A stretch of 64,000 nt of DNA, taken from NCBI RefSeq assembly GCF_030540825.1, contig NZ_JAUOEO010000001.1:3485001-3549000 (forward strand). The letters are read 5' to 3'. This document shows positions 35,538 through 44,745 of this stretch, piece after piece. Within the stretch, counting starts at the first letter, position 1. Every line of letters begins with the position of its first letter. The notes under the pieces were generated by a model. It was not told the DNA's origin, searched no databases, and saw nothing but the letters and a program-made list of their open reading frames with translations. Source of the stretch: Flavivirga spongiicola (GTDB lineage: Bacteria > Bacteroidota > Bacteroidia > Flavobacteriales > Flavobacteriaceae). The translations under genes and the position numbers were made by a program.

Positions 35538-37460
35538 ATGAAAACAATTCTAGATGTAAAGGACATAAAACACAAACCTGTTGGTCAATTTGAAGAGACG
35601 CGTTTTGAAAAAATTCATAATGTGATTTTTAATGATTCAAAAGTGGCTTCAATAGTTATAGCAGAAGAGATTGCTAGCTTGATACAAGCAAAAGCTGAAA
35701 AAAATGAGATGTGTGTTTTGGGGCTGGCTACGGGTTCATCGCCAATTAAAGTTTATGAAGAACTGGTAAGAATGCATAAAGAAGAAGGGTTGAGTTTTTC
35801 TAACGTAATTACTTTTAATCTGGATGAATATTTTCCAATGGAAAAAGAAAACATCCAGAGTTATTACTACTTCATGCATCAACACCTTTTTGATCACGTT
35901 GATATAGATCCAAAGCATATTAACATTCCTAATGGTATGGTTGCTTCAAAAGATCTTAATGCTTATTGTCAAGCCTATGATGATAAAATTTTATCGTCTG
36001 GAGGACTAGATTTTCAGCTGTTAGGTATTGGTAGAACAGGGCATATAGGATTTAATGAACCAGGTTCACATATTAATTCCGGTACAAGAAGTATTACGCT
36101 TGATCACATAACAAGAGTAGATGCCGGACCTGCATTTCAAGGCATAGAGAATGTTCCAAGGAAAGCAATAACCATGGGTATTGGTACTATTAAAAAAGCC
36201 AAACGTATAGTTTTACTTGCTTGGGGACAAAATAAAGCTGAAATTGTTAAAAAGGCTATAGAAGGAGACATACTTTCTCATATTCCAGCAACTTATTTAC
36301 AGGAACATTCTAATACAACATTTGTACTAGATAATGAAGCTGCTACTAACTTAATAAGAATTGGTACACCTTGGCTAGTAGGTTCTGTAAAATGGAACCC
36401 AACACTCATGCATAAGGCCATTATATGGTTATGTGATCGAAAAAACAAACCCATATTGCAACTTACGGATAAAGATTATAATGATTCAGGGATGTCTGAA
36501 CTTTTAAACCAAGAAACGACATCTTACGATCTTAATATACAGGCCTTTAATAAATTACAACATACTATTACAGGGTGGCCGGGAGGTAAGCCTAATGCAG
36601 ATGATAGTCATAGACCTGAAAGAGAAAAACCAATAAAAAAACGAGTTATTATTTTTAGCCCTCACCCTGATGATGATGTCATTTCGATGGGAGGTACAAT
36701 AGACCGCTTAATTTCTCAAGGACATGATGTGCACATAGCTTATCAGACTTCCGGAAATATTGCTGTACCAGATTATGAAGCTTTAAAGGTTGCAGAAATA
36801 GCCGATAGTATCTCTGGCGAAGAGGCTTTTAAAGATATAATCAGTTCCTTAAAAGAGAAAACGACGAATGATTACGATTCTTTAGAGATTAGAAAATTAA
36901 AGGCTAATATTAGAAGAAGTGAAAGTTTTGGAGCTACTAGGTTTTTGGGATTACCAGACGAAAATGTTCATTTCCTCGATTTACCATTTTATGAAACGGG
37001 TATCATTAAGAAAAACCCAATAGATAAGCATGATATCTCAATAATGAATGCTATTATTGATAAAATTAAGCCCCATCAGATTTATGCTGCCGGAGATTTA
37101 GATGACCCACACGGAACACGTAGAATGTGTTTAAATGTTTTGTTTCAGTCACTAAGTCAGCTTAAATCGAAGGACTATATGAAAGATTGCTGGGTATGGC
37201 TATATAGAGGCGCTTGGAACTCTTGGAGTACCCACGAAATAGAAATGGCAGTCCCTATGAGCCCTACACAAATATTGAGAAAAAGAAAAGCCATTTTTTT
37301 CCATCAAACACAAAAAGATGATGTGATGTTTCAAGGAGAAGATTCAAGAGAATTTTGGGTACGAGCAGAAGATATAAATAAAGATACAGCAGAAAAATAT
37401 AACAAACTTGGTTTAGCTAATTATGCAGCTATGGAAGCCTTTGTTCGTTATCATTTTTAG
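35538..37460 (+). CDS. nagB: Glucosamine-6-phosphate deaminase fused to a PIG-L/LmbE-type deacetylase domain
   Basis: The 640-residue cytoplasmic protein has two domains. Residues about 30-300 are NagB: GLATGSSPIKVYEELVRMH, FNLDEYFPM and LLGIGRTGHIGFNEPGS, with the catalytic-site Asp and His region. This domain converts glucosamine-6-phosphate to fructose-6-phosphate and ammonia. Residues about 365-640 are PIG-L-like, with the metal motif FSPHPDDDVISMGG and DLDDPHGTRRMCLN. The same fusion is known in Bacteroides NagB proteins. It links the locus to amino-sugar catabolism; GalN-6-P as substrate cannot be excluded. Confidence 0.9.
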   Translation: MKTILDVKDIKHKPVGQFEETRFEKIHNVIFNDSKVASIVIAEEIASLIQAKAEKNEMCVLGLATGSSPIKVYEELVRMHKEEGLSFSNVITFNLDEYFPMEKENIQSYYYFMHQHLFDHVDIDPKHINIPNGMVASKDLNAYCQAYDDKILSSGGLDFQLLGIGRTGHIGFNEPGSHINSGTRSITLDHITRVDAGPAFQGIENVPRKAITMGIGTIKKAKRIVLLAWGQNKAEIVKKAIEGDILSHIPATYLQEHSNTTFVLDNEAATNLIRIGTPWLVGSVKWNPTLMHKAIIWLCDRKNKPILQLTDKDYNDSGMSELLNQETTSYDLNIQAFNKLQHTITGWPGGKPNADDSHRPEREKPIKKRVIIFSPHPDDDVISMGGTIDRLISQGHDVHIAYQTSGNIAVPDYEALKVAEIADSISGEEAFKDIISSLKEKTTNDYDSLEIRKLKANIRRSESFGATRFLGLPDENVHFLDLPFYETGIIKKNPIDKHDISIMNAIIDKIKPHQIYAAGDLDDPHGTRRMCLNVLFQSLSQLKSKDYMKDCWVWLYRGAWNSWSTHEIEMAVPMSPTQILRKRKAIFFHQTQKDDVMFQGEDSREFWVRAEDINKDTAEKYNKLGLANYAAMEAFVRYHF

Positions 37461-37511
37461 GCGCATATAAATCTTAACGCTGCACTCGGTGGGACAATTT
37501 TTAGTTCCTAA

Positions 37512-37536
37512 CACTTTTTAGACCGTCTCATTTTCG
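37512..37536. repeat. Solo end of the MITE-like element
   Basis: CACTTTTTAGACCGTCTCAT matches the right terminal arm of copy C (CACTTTTTAGGCAGCCTCAT), but no left arm or palindrome is present. It is probably a deletion remnant in the 246-bp gap after nagB. Confidence 0.45.
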
Positions 37537-37653
37537 TTGTTTTATCTAACAATAAAAAAATCTATTTAAAGAATCATTTTAAAGTAGACAATGAACTCAT
37601 CAATTTCTTAATAATTGCAGAACCGAAGTTTATACCGATTTAGTGTTTAACTG

Positions 37654-37685
37654 TTTGAATCATGTACTTATAATTACTAAATTTG
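37654..37685 (+). promoter_or_regulatory. Bacteroidota-type promoter of the phosphoesterase gene
   Basis: TTTG at 37654-37657 and TAAATTTG at 37678-37685 are separated by 20 bp. This is a perfect fit to the -33 TTTG / -7 TAnnTTTG consensus, 21 bp before the ATG at 37707. Unlike the operator-linked promoters in this window, it has a proper -33 box, suggesting constitutive expression. Confidence 0.55.
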
Positions 37686-37706
37686 GAGTTAAATGGCGAA
37701 TAAAGT

Positions 37707-38702
37707 ATGAAAAGAAGAAAATTCATTAGTCAGATAAGTGCTGGAATGGCAGCAACCATGTTGCCATCAACTTTATTATCTTTTACGCCAGGTATTTCAT
37801 CAGACAAAAAAACTGAAAAGTTAAGTTTTGGGATTGTTAGTGATGTTCATAAAGATTTGATGCCAGACGCAGACCAACGCCTTGAGACGTTTATTGATGA
37901 AGCTCAAAAGCGAAAAGTTGATTTTATTATTCAGATGGGAGATTTTTGTTTTGGAGAAACAAAGAATAAAGCGTTTTTGAAAATATGGGAAACATTTGAA
38001 GGTACTAAATATCATATTTTGGGAAATCATGATATGGATAGACAGTCTAAACAAGAAATAATGAATTTTTGGGGCATGCCAAAAGCTTATTATTCGTATG
38101 ATTTAGGTGGTTATCACTTTATAGTTTTAGATGCCAATTTTTTATTTCAAGACGGCAAGTTTATTGATTATGAAAGGGCTAATTTTTATGTAGATTCGAA
38201 ATTTAGAACTTATATAGACAATGAACAAATAGAATGGTTTAAAGCCGATTTAGAGGCTACAAGATTACCGACTATTGTATTTTCACATCAAAGTTTATGG
38301 CATAGTGTAAATAACCGTTTGATCTTACAAAGAATAATAGAAAAACAAAAAGAAAAAGTAATTAGCTGCATAAGTGGCCATAGTCATATAGATTTCCACC
38401 ATCAGAAAAATGATATAAACTATATTGGTATAAATAGCATGTCTTACCAATGGTCACAGAATTATACAACGACCGAACGATTTCCAAAGGAGTTGTACAA
38501 ACAGTATGGTAATCTTCATCATATTGCTGGCTATAAAGATCCCCTATATGCGTTTGCAACTTTAAAGCCAAAGGGAACTATGAAAATTGAAGGCGTAAAA
38601 AGTGAGTGGATGCCTCCTTCTCCGTATGATTTAGGAATGCCACGAAAAAAAGAAGGAGAAATTAATTCACCACAAATATCCAATTATCAAGTAAACTATT
38701 AA
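37707..38702 (+). CDS. Calcineurin-like metallophosphoesterase, Tat-type leader
   Basis: The 331-residue protein begins MKRRKFISQISAGMAATMLP, a twin-arginine-like leader. The dinuclear metal site is visible in order: DVHKD (about 47), MGDFCFGETKN, LGNHDMDRQ, FSHQS and ISGHSHIDFH. Such proteins hydrolyse phosphomonoesters or phosphodiesters outside the cytoplasm. It has its own promoter and converges with the - strand sulfatase at 38747. It resembles the other phosphoesterase at 56388 only in the metal motifs. Its role in glycan use is unknown. Confidence 0.82.
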   Translation: MKRRKFISQISAGMAATMLPSTLLSFTPGISSDKKTEKLSFGIVSDVHKDLMPDADQRLETFIDEAQKRKVDFIIQMGDFCFGETKNKAFLKIWETFEGTKYHILGNHDMDRQSKQEIMNFWGMPKAYYSYDLGGYHFIVLDANFLFQDGKFIDYERANFYVDSKFRTYIDNEQIEWFKADLEATRLPTIVFSHQSLWHSVNNRLILQRIIEKQKEKVISCISGHSHIDFHHQKNDINYIGINSMSYQWSQNYTTTERFPKELYKQYGNLHHIAGYKDPLYAFATLKPKGTMKIEGVKSEWMPPSPYDLGMPRKKEGEINSPQISNYQVNY

Positions 38703-38721
38703 TCTAAATATTTTATTAGTT

Positions 38722-38740
38722 GCTTAAATAGGCTTTAAGC
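38722..38740. terminator. Hairpin between convergent phosphoesterase and sulfatase genes
   Basis: GCTTAAA (38722-38728) pairs with TTTAAGC (38734-38740) with a 5-nt loop. It sits in the middle of a 44-bp convergent gap and probably acts in both directions. Confidence 0.45.
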
Positions 38741-38746
38741 ATTGTA

Positions 38747-40465
38747 TCATTTTTGAAAAAACTTTATTTTCTGCTCTGTGGGATCTAAATCTTTATATTC
38801 TATTTGAAGTTCTTTTAACTGATCTTTGAGAGCATCTATTAAAGCCTTATTTTCTGGTTGATGGTAAATATTATCGAGTTCTTGAGAATCATTTTCCAAA
38901 TCATATAATTCCCATTCATCAACATCATTATAAAAATGGATGAGTTTATACCGTTCTGTTCTAATACCGTAATGTCTTTTTACAGAATGCCATGATGGAT
39001 ATTCATAATAATGATAATAAGTCGCTTTTCTCCAATTGCTATTTACGGTTCCATTGTTTTCTAAAATAGGTGTCAGAGATGCTCCTTGAATATCTTCAGG
39101 GATTTCAATGCCTGCTAAATCCAGTAGAGTAGGGGACAAATCAATATTCATGGCAAGCGCTTTACTAACAGTTTCTTTTTTTATCTTTTTGGGATACCTG
39201 ATAATTAATGGGGTACCATAACTTTGTTCGTACATAAATCGTTTGTCAAACCATCCATGTTCGCCCAAATAAAACCCTTGATCGGATGTGTATACAATAA
39301 TAGTATTGTCTAATTCACCTGTTTCTTCAAGATGTTTAATCATTTTTCCTATGTTTTCATCTACTGCGGCTACAGAGCGTAGATAATCTTTAACATAACG
39401 TTGATATTTCCATTCAAGCCTTTCTTTTTCATTCAAATTAGCTTCTCTATAGGCTTTTGTTTTTGGGTCGTATGCTTTATGCCACGCTTTCCTCTGTTCC
39501 ACGGTCATTTTTTCGTAAACTCTTAAAAACTTGGCCAAATCTGCACTTTTATCATTAGCTTCCAGCATGTTTTTGCTTTTGGAATCCAGACCGTTATCGT
39601 TTTTGTTTTTATATCTGTTGGATGCAATATATGCATCCATTTCCGCAAGTGTAGCTAGTTTAAAATCCCAAATAGGATACATGTGTCTATCAATTTCCAT
39701 TTCTTGTGTCCTAGCTGCTGTACCTCTATTTTTATAATCGTCGAATAAAGATTCTGGAACAGGGAAATTTATAGAGTCATAAAGATTTAAATGTCTGGGA
39801 GCTGGCATCCAATTTCTGTGAGGTGCTTTGTGATGATAGAGTAGGCAGAATGGTTTATTGGCATCTCTTTTCTTTAACCATTTAAGAGATATATCTGTAA
39901 TGACATCTGTTACATAGCCTTTTACAACAGTTGTGTCCCCCATTTCAATAAACTCAGGATTATAATAATCACCTTGCCCAGGCAGGACATTCCAATAGTC
40001 AAAACCAGAAGGTTGAGATCCCAAATGCCATTTACCAACAACGGCTGTTGAATATCCGGCTTGTTGTAAAAGTTTTGGAAAAGTTACCTGAGTATTATCA
40101 AATTTTATCCCATTATCTGTTAATCCATTGATATGACTAAATTTGCCAGTAAGTATGGCTGCTCTACTTGGACCACAAATAGAATTATTGACAAAACATC
40201 TATCAAAACGGATACCTTCATTTGCTAATCGATCTATATTTGGGGTTTCATTTAATCCACCACCATAAGCGCTAATGGCCTTAGAAGCATGATCATCTGT
40301 TAGTATAAACAGTATATTGGGTTGTTTTGCAATATCAACTACTTTAGATTCTTTCGTGTGTTTACCAACACATGCGATAGGAGATATAAATAGTAGACAT
40401 ATCCCCACAAGATAAAATCTGTTTAATCCTATAATACTCAATTTGTAACTCTTTTTTAAGTTCAT
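38747..40465 (-). CDS. Sulfatase, S1 family, lipoprotein
   Basis: This 572-residue lipoprotein (SPIAC, Cys32) has formylglycine motif CGPSR at Cys97. Metal ligands lie in TDDHASKAISAYGG and TSDQGFYLGEHGWFDKRFMYE. GKWHLGSQPSGFDYW and YHHKAPHRNWMPAPRHLNLYD are shared closely with the sulfatase at 47689, so the two are paralogues. Both carry an insertion rich in charged residues (about 240-350) before the second metal site. It is transcribed alone from a TAATTTTG -7 box on the - strand at 40522-40515. Position specificity is unknown; similarity to the enzyme at 10975 suggests a 6-O-sulfatase group. Confidence 0.9.
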   Translation of the reverse strand: MNLKKSYKLSIIGLNRFYLVGICLLFISPIACVGKHTKESKVVDIAKQPNILFILTDDHASKAISAYGGGLNETPNIDRLANEGIRFDRCFVNNSICGPSRAAILTGKFSHINGLTDNGIKFDNTQVTFPKLLQQAGYSTAVVGKWHLGSQPSGFDYWNVLPGQGDYYNPEFIEMGDTTVVKGYVTDVITDISLKWLKKRDANKPFCLLYHHKAPHRNWMPAPRHLNLYDSINFPVPESLFDDYKNRGTAARTQEMEIDRHMYPIWDFKLATLAEMDAYIASNRYKNKNDNGLDSKSKNMLEANDKSADLAKFLRVYEKMTVEQRKAWHKAYDPKTKAYREANLNEKERLEWKYQRYVKDYLRSVAAVDENIGKMIKHLEETGELDNTIIVYTSDQGFYLGEHGWFDKRFMYEQSYGTPLIIRYPKKIKKETVSKALAMNIDLSPTLLDLAGIEIPEDIQGASLTPILENNGTVNSNWRKATYYHYYEYPSWHSVKRHYGIRTERYKLIHFYNDVDEWELYDLENDSQELDNIYHQPENKALIDALKDQLKELQIEYKDLDPTEQKIKFFQK

Positions 40466-40825
40466 TTATTTTATATGCTAGTAGTTAATAGAACTGGTAT
40501 GACACCTATACATACAAAATTACCTTAACACTATAAATAGTTATAAAAAATCAGTTACCATTTATATAGACATTTGATACTTTTAGAGTTTTTGAAGCAG
40601 TTTCTTAAATGAGCTCTACATATATTCTGTAACATTTGCCACTCATGATAGTATTATTAATTCAGATACATTTGCTATTTTAAAAAGATATTTGTTGAAA
40701 TAATCGAATATGCATTAAAATTACCATGTAGATAAAAAAGTGATGGTCAATTTTTGTTTACTTTTGAAATCCTATATCTACTTCAAAGTGTAAAAGGCTT
40801 TTTGTGGAATTAAGAAATAAAAAAT
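40466..40825. other. Divergent intergenic region
   Basis: This 360-bp gap separates the - strand sulfatase from the cytochrome gene. It contains a - strand -7 box (TAATTTTG, 40522-40515) and a loose CAGAACAGG-like site at 40489-40506. A + strand TACTTTTG, matching TAnnTTTG, lies about 60 bp before the cytochrome start. Half-site-like GTAACATTTG (40629) and GATACATTTG (40665) occur but lack the -7 spacing of the true sites. No gene was found. Confidence 0.4.
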
Positions 40826-43078
40826 ATGAAAAACATCAGTCCTAAAACAATTGGTCTGTTATTGACTTATATGATAATTATCCTTTCATGTAAGGATAAG
40901 CTAAAGTCTGAGTATATCAACCAAAAGGATACTGTTTTTATATCTGCCAATGTCATCCCAGATGAACATTTTTTAGGAGATGTTGCGTGTAAAAAATGTC
41001 ATGAGGATCAGTTTAAATCATGGGAAGGGTCTCACCATGATAAAGCGATGCAAACCATTTCTGATTCTACAGTTCTAGCTAATTTTAATACCACATTTAA
41101 AAGTCAGGGCGTCCTATCGAAATTCTTTAAAAAAGATGGGGATTACTATGTTAATACAGAAGGGCCTGATGGGAAAAATCACGATTATAAAATTGAATAT
41201 ACCTTTGGAATAACACCGCTACAACAGTACATTGTTAAATTTCCCGATGGACATTACCAGTGTTTAAGAACTGCTTGGGATTCTGAAAAAAATAAATGGT
41301 TCGACTTATACCCGGACTTTAAAGTGGTACATTCTGAATGGCTGCATTGGTCTCGAGGCGGATTAAATTGGAATAATATGTGTTCCGATTGCCATTCGAC
41401 TAATGTCAGAGAGAATTATAACGAAACAACACATAGCTACGATACTAAGTTTGCAATAATCAATGTGAATTGTGAAGCCTGTCATGGACCAGGAAAGAAT
41501 CATGTAGCTGATGTTAGTAGGCTAGGAGATGCTTACAAAAATTCTGGGAAAATGAAAATGACTTTGGATACTAGTCCAAAGGAATTGGTTGATCAATGTG
41601 CTAGATGTCATATGAGAAGAGAGCAGATTTCTGGGAATTACAACTTCGAAGGGACTATGCTCGATCACTATTATCCGCAATTAATCACCGAAGGAATCTA
41701 TCATCCTGACGGTCAAATCTTGGATGAGGATTATGTTTATGGATCATTCGTGCAAAGTAAGATGTATCACAATGATGTCACCTGTACAAATTGTCATGAT
41801 GCACATTCGCTTGAACTTAAATTTAAAGGTAATAATTTGTGCGCTCAATGTCACGTTCCAGAGGATTATGATACACCAAAGCACCACTTTCATAGTCAAA
41901 ATTCGGAAGGGTCACAATGTATTAATTGCCATATGACAGGGAAGTACTATATGGGTAATGATTTTAGACGCGATCATAGTTTTAGAATTCCACGACCAGA
42001 TTTAAGCCTTAAATATAATGTACCAAATGCATGTACTCAATGTCATCAAGATAAAAGTGACGATTGGGCTTGGGAAAATTTTAAAATCCAATATGGTGTG
42101 CCCGACTATACCCATTTTTCAGAGTTATTAGCTCCGGGTCTCACTGGAGCAGAGAATGGAATGACCGCTTTACAAACGTTGGCCAAAGACACTATTTATC
42201 CTGAAATAGCAAGAGCTTCAGCGGTAAGAGCTATGAGTAATTATTTAACTTCAGAGTCTATTGATGCCCTTCTAAGTTTTTTAAATGATGAGTCTTCATT
42301 AGTTAAAGGTGCTTCCATTGATGTATTGAGTGAAATCAACACGACCGATTATGTGAATTACTTTTTACCTTTATTAAAGGACAGTAAACGATCGGTTAGA
42401 GTGAAGGCTTTTTTCGCTATAAGTGCGTTGGATGCACTTCAAATCCCTGCTGAATATAAAGGTGTTTATCATAGTGTTAAAAGTGAATTTGAAGCCTATT
42501 TGAATATCAACGCTGATTTTGTTGGAGGACGTATAAAACGGGCCAATCATTTTCTTAAAAAGGGTGATTTACAAAAAGCTATTCAAGGTTATGAAAGTGC
42601 TTTAGCTATAGATAACATCAATAATAATGTAAGAATCAATTTAGCGAACCTTTATTACACGAATCAACAGTATACAGAAGCCGAAAATGCTTTTAAAATG
42701 ATTATTGAACAAGAGCCGGAATACGGTCCGACCTATTATTCTTATGCTTTATTGCTGGCAGAATTAAATAGAACTGAGGACGCTATTGAGAACATTAAAA
42801 AAGCTATACGATATATGCCCCAAAACATTAGATGTTACTATAATTTAAGTTTGTTATATGACAAAATGAATAATTTTAAAGAGGCAGAAAAAGCATTGGT
42901 TAATGGTTTAAAAATAGATCATCGAAATGAAAGTTTGTTATACACGCTAGCATATTTATATTCAAAGAATAAAGATATAGAGAAGGCGAAAAATATCGCT
43001 TCAAGATTATTAGAAATTAACCCTCAAAATACCCAATATATTAATTTTTATAAGCAATTAGGCAATACTGATTTATGA
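40826..43078 (+). CDS. Octaheme c-type cytochrome lipoprotein with HEAT-like and TPR repeats
   Basis: The 750-residue lipoprotein (LSC, Cys22) has eight CxxCH heme-binding motifs, at Cys55, 186, 216, 258, 320, 339, 365 and 403. The first (CKKCHEDQFKSWEGSHHDKAM) is followed by a long heme-free stretch, as in cytochrome c-554-like proteins. Residues about 450-560 form HEAT-like helical repeats (RASAVRAMSNYLTSESIDAL, LVKGASIDVLSEI). About 580-745 are TPRs (AIQGYESALAIDNINNNVRI, EPEYGPTYYSYALLLAELNR). It should be periplasmic or at the outer surface. It may transfer electrons or act on a small nitrogen or sulfur compound; the TPR part may bind a partner. It stands alone between sugar-use genes. 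Confidence 0.85.
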   Translation: MKNISPKTIGLLLTYMIIILSCKDKLKSEYINQKDTVFISANVIPDEHFLGDVACKKCHEDQFKSWEGSHHDKAMQTISDSTVLANFNTTFKSQGVLSKFFKKDGDYYVNTEGPDGKNHDYKIEYTFGITPLQQYIVKFPDGHYQCLRTAWDSEKNKWFDLYPDFKVVHSEWLHWSRGGLNWNNMCSDCHSTNVRENYNETTHSYDTKFAIINVNCEACHGPGKNHVADVSRLGDAYKNSGKMKMTLDTSPKELVDQCARCHMRREQISGNYNFEGTMLDHYYPQLITEGIYHPDGQILDEDYVYGSFVQSKMYHNDVTCTNCHDAHSLELKFKGNNLCAQCHVPEDYDTPKHHFHSQNSEGSQCINCHMTGKYYMGNDFRRDHSFRIPRPDLSLKYNVPNACTQCHQDKSDDWAWENFKIQYGVPDYTHFSELLAPGLTGAENGMTALQTLAKDTIYPEIARASAVRAMSNYLTSESIDALLSFLNDESSLVKGASIDVLSEINTTDYVNYFLPLLKDSKRSVRVKAFFAISALDALQIPAEYKGVYHSVKSEFEAYLNINADFVGGRIKRANHFLKKGDLQKAIQGYESALAIDNINNNVRINLANLYYTNQQYTEAENAFKMIIEQEPEYGPTYYSYALLLAELNRTEDAIENIKKAIRYMPQNIRCYYNLSLLYDKMNNFKEAEKALVNGLKIDHRNESLLYTLAYLYSKNKDIEKAKNIASRLLEINPQNTQYINFYKQLGNTDL

Positions 43079-43223
43079 TATAAAGAAGGTTTTAAGGAAA
43101 TGATTTTTTAACCATTTGGTATCACAAATGATCCTGAGTTTCTTTTTTTATTTTCCAGTTAAAGGTTAAAACCCTGCAATTTTATTGCAGTTACTTTAGT
43201 TTCTATAAATTTTAAAGATAGTT

Positions 43224-43293
43224 TTGTCATTCCGCACTTGATGCGGAATCCACTCTTTTCTAGTATGGATTCCTGCTTTCGCAGGAATGACAA
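43224..43293. repeat. Palindromic GTCATTCC...GGAATGAC element (copy D)
   Basis: TTGTCATTCC at the left and GGAATGACAA at the right enclose two smaller hairpins (CCGCACTTGATGCGG and CCTGCTTTCGCAGG). This is a dispersed repeat type seen in many bacterial genomes. It lies between the convergent cytochrome and sugar porter genes. Confidence 0.6.
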
Positions 43294-43329
43294 GTAATCG
43301 CAAAAAAAGAATTTTATTCTTTACTTAAA

Positions 43330-43352
43330 ACTATGGATTTCCAATCCATAGT
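43330..43352 (-). terminator. Terminator of the sugar porter operon
   Basis: ACTATGGATT pairs with AATCCATAGT, a perfect 10-bp stem with a 3-nt loop, 3 bp beyond the - strand stop codon. On the - strand TTTTAAG follows. It ends the GH2-to-porter transcript. Confidence 0.7.
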
Positions 43353-43355
43353 GGT

Positions 43356-44735
43356 TTATTCTTGCCAGAATCCTTCAATTTCTTCAAGGGATTTTCCTTT
43401 TGTTTCGGGAATGTATTTGTAAGTTACAACCATAATAATCATAATAAATGCGATAAATATAAAATATGGTAAAGAACCATTCCAGATGGCGCTATTATTT
43501 GTGTCACTATCCATAACTATTGGAAAAGACTGTGAAACCACATAGTTTGCTGCCCATTGTGCTGCCACTGCAACAGACATGGCTACACTACGTATTTTAT
43601 TTGGAAACATTTCTGAAAGTAAAACCCAAACAACAGGCCCCATAGAAAGCGCGAATGAAGCTATAAAAATTAACACACCAAGCAACGATAGAATACCTAC
43701 AGATTGTTGTTGCAACGTGATTCCTAATAATAAGAAACCAACGATCATACCTATAGATCCAATATATATTAATGGTTTTCTACCAAATTTATCTACAGTA
43801 AACATCGCCACAAAAGTGAATATCAGATTAACAAAAGCTAGAAGTATTTGTTGTGCTAAAATGTCTTCTTTACCAAAACCTAGTGCTTTTTCAAAAATAT
43901 CTGCACCATAGTACAATACGGCATTTATTCCAGTAAACTGTTGCAATACAGATAATGTGGTACCTATAGCAATGATTCCTAGTATTATTTTTGAAAAATA
44001 ATTTACCTTAATATGCTTATCATCTACTTTAAGAGAGTCTTTTATTTCTATAATTTCTTTATTTGCTTGATATGCACCATGTATCTTAGTTAAAATTATT
44101 AAAGCATCGTCATCTTTTCCTTTAAGAGTTAACCATCGTGGACTTTTAGGTACAAAGAATAACAGTATTAAAAATAAACAGCTGGGAATTAATTCTGACC
44201 AAAACATACGCTTCCATCCAAACGCAATATTTTGTGTTTCTGATAAACTATTTCCAATAAAATAAGTTGCCAAAAACACTACAAAAAAACCAATAACTAT
44301 TGCCAATTGGTAATAGGTAACCATTTTTCCTCGTATGTTACTCGGTGCAATTTCAGCAATGTACATAGGAGCATTCATAGAGGCAATACCAATACCAAGA
44401 CCTCCAATGATTCTAAAAACGACGAGTAAAGAAACCGACTCAGGAAAAATGGATGGTAAACCAGAACCATAGGCTGAAACTGAAAATAATACAGCAGAAA
44501 CTATTAAAGAATGTTTCCGGCCAAATTTTATACTTAGTGGACCAGCGGCAATAGCACCAATCAAACAACCCAGAAGTGCACTTCCTACAACCCAACCTTT
44601 CATTGCTGAATCTAAATCGAAATGTTTACTTAAATAAAATTGAGCGCCATTAATAACACCTGTGTCATAGCCAAATAGTAATCCACCTAATGCAGATACT
44701 GCTGTTATTAGTAATAGAAAAGTTTTTTTATTCAT
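43356..44735 (-). CDS. MFS sugar:proton symporter (XylE/GalP-like sugar porter)
   Basis: The 459-residue inner membrane protein has 12 hydrophobic segments. Sugar porter motifs are GYDTGVINGAQFYL in helix 1, FGRKHSLI after helix 2, RIIGGLGIGIASMNAPMYIAE and VPKSPRWLTLKGK. QQFTGINAVLYYG, DKFGRKPLIYIG and the C-terminal PETKGKSLEEIE complete the set. It imports a hexose or pentose released by the GH97, GH2 and GH3 enzymes encoded upstream. It is the last gene of that - strand operon. Confidence 0.93.
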   Translation of the reverse strand: MNKKTFLLLITAVSALGGLLFGYDTGVINGAQFYLSKHFDLDSAMKGWVVGSALLGCLIGAIAAGPLSIKFGRKHSLIVSAVLFSVSAYGSGLPSIFPESVSLLVVFRIIGGLGIGIASMNAPMYIAEIAPSNIRGKMVTYYQLAIVIGFFVVFLATYFIGNSLSETQNIAFGWKRMFWSELIPSCLFLILLFFVPKSPRWLTLKGKDDDALIILTKIHGAYQANKEIIEIKDSLKVDDKHIKVNYFSKIILGIIAIGTTLSVLQQFTGINAVLYYGADIFEKALGFGKEDILAQQILLAFVNLIFTFVAMFTVDKFGRKPLIYIGSIGMIVGFLLLGITLQQQSVGILSLLGVLIFIASFALSMGPVVWVLLSEMFPNKIRSVAMSVAVAAQWAANYVVSQSFPIVMDSDTNNSAIWNGSLPYFIFIAFIMIIMVVTYKYIPETKGKSLEEIEGFWQE

Positions 44736-44745
44736 AATTTAAATC

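Noticed and set aside
40629..40696. Half-site-like GTAACATTTG (40629), GATACATTTG (40665) and GATATTTG (40687) upstream of the cytochrome gene
   Set aside because: The 40665/40687 pair has 22-bp spacing, but no TAnnTTTG-like box lies 36 bp after any of them, unlike the three good sites; chance is likely in AT-rich DNA.
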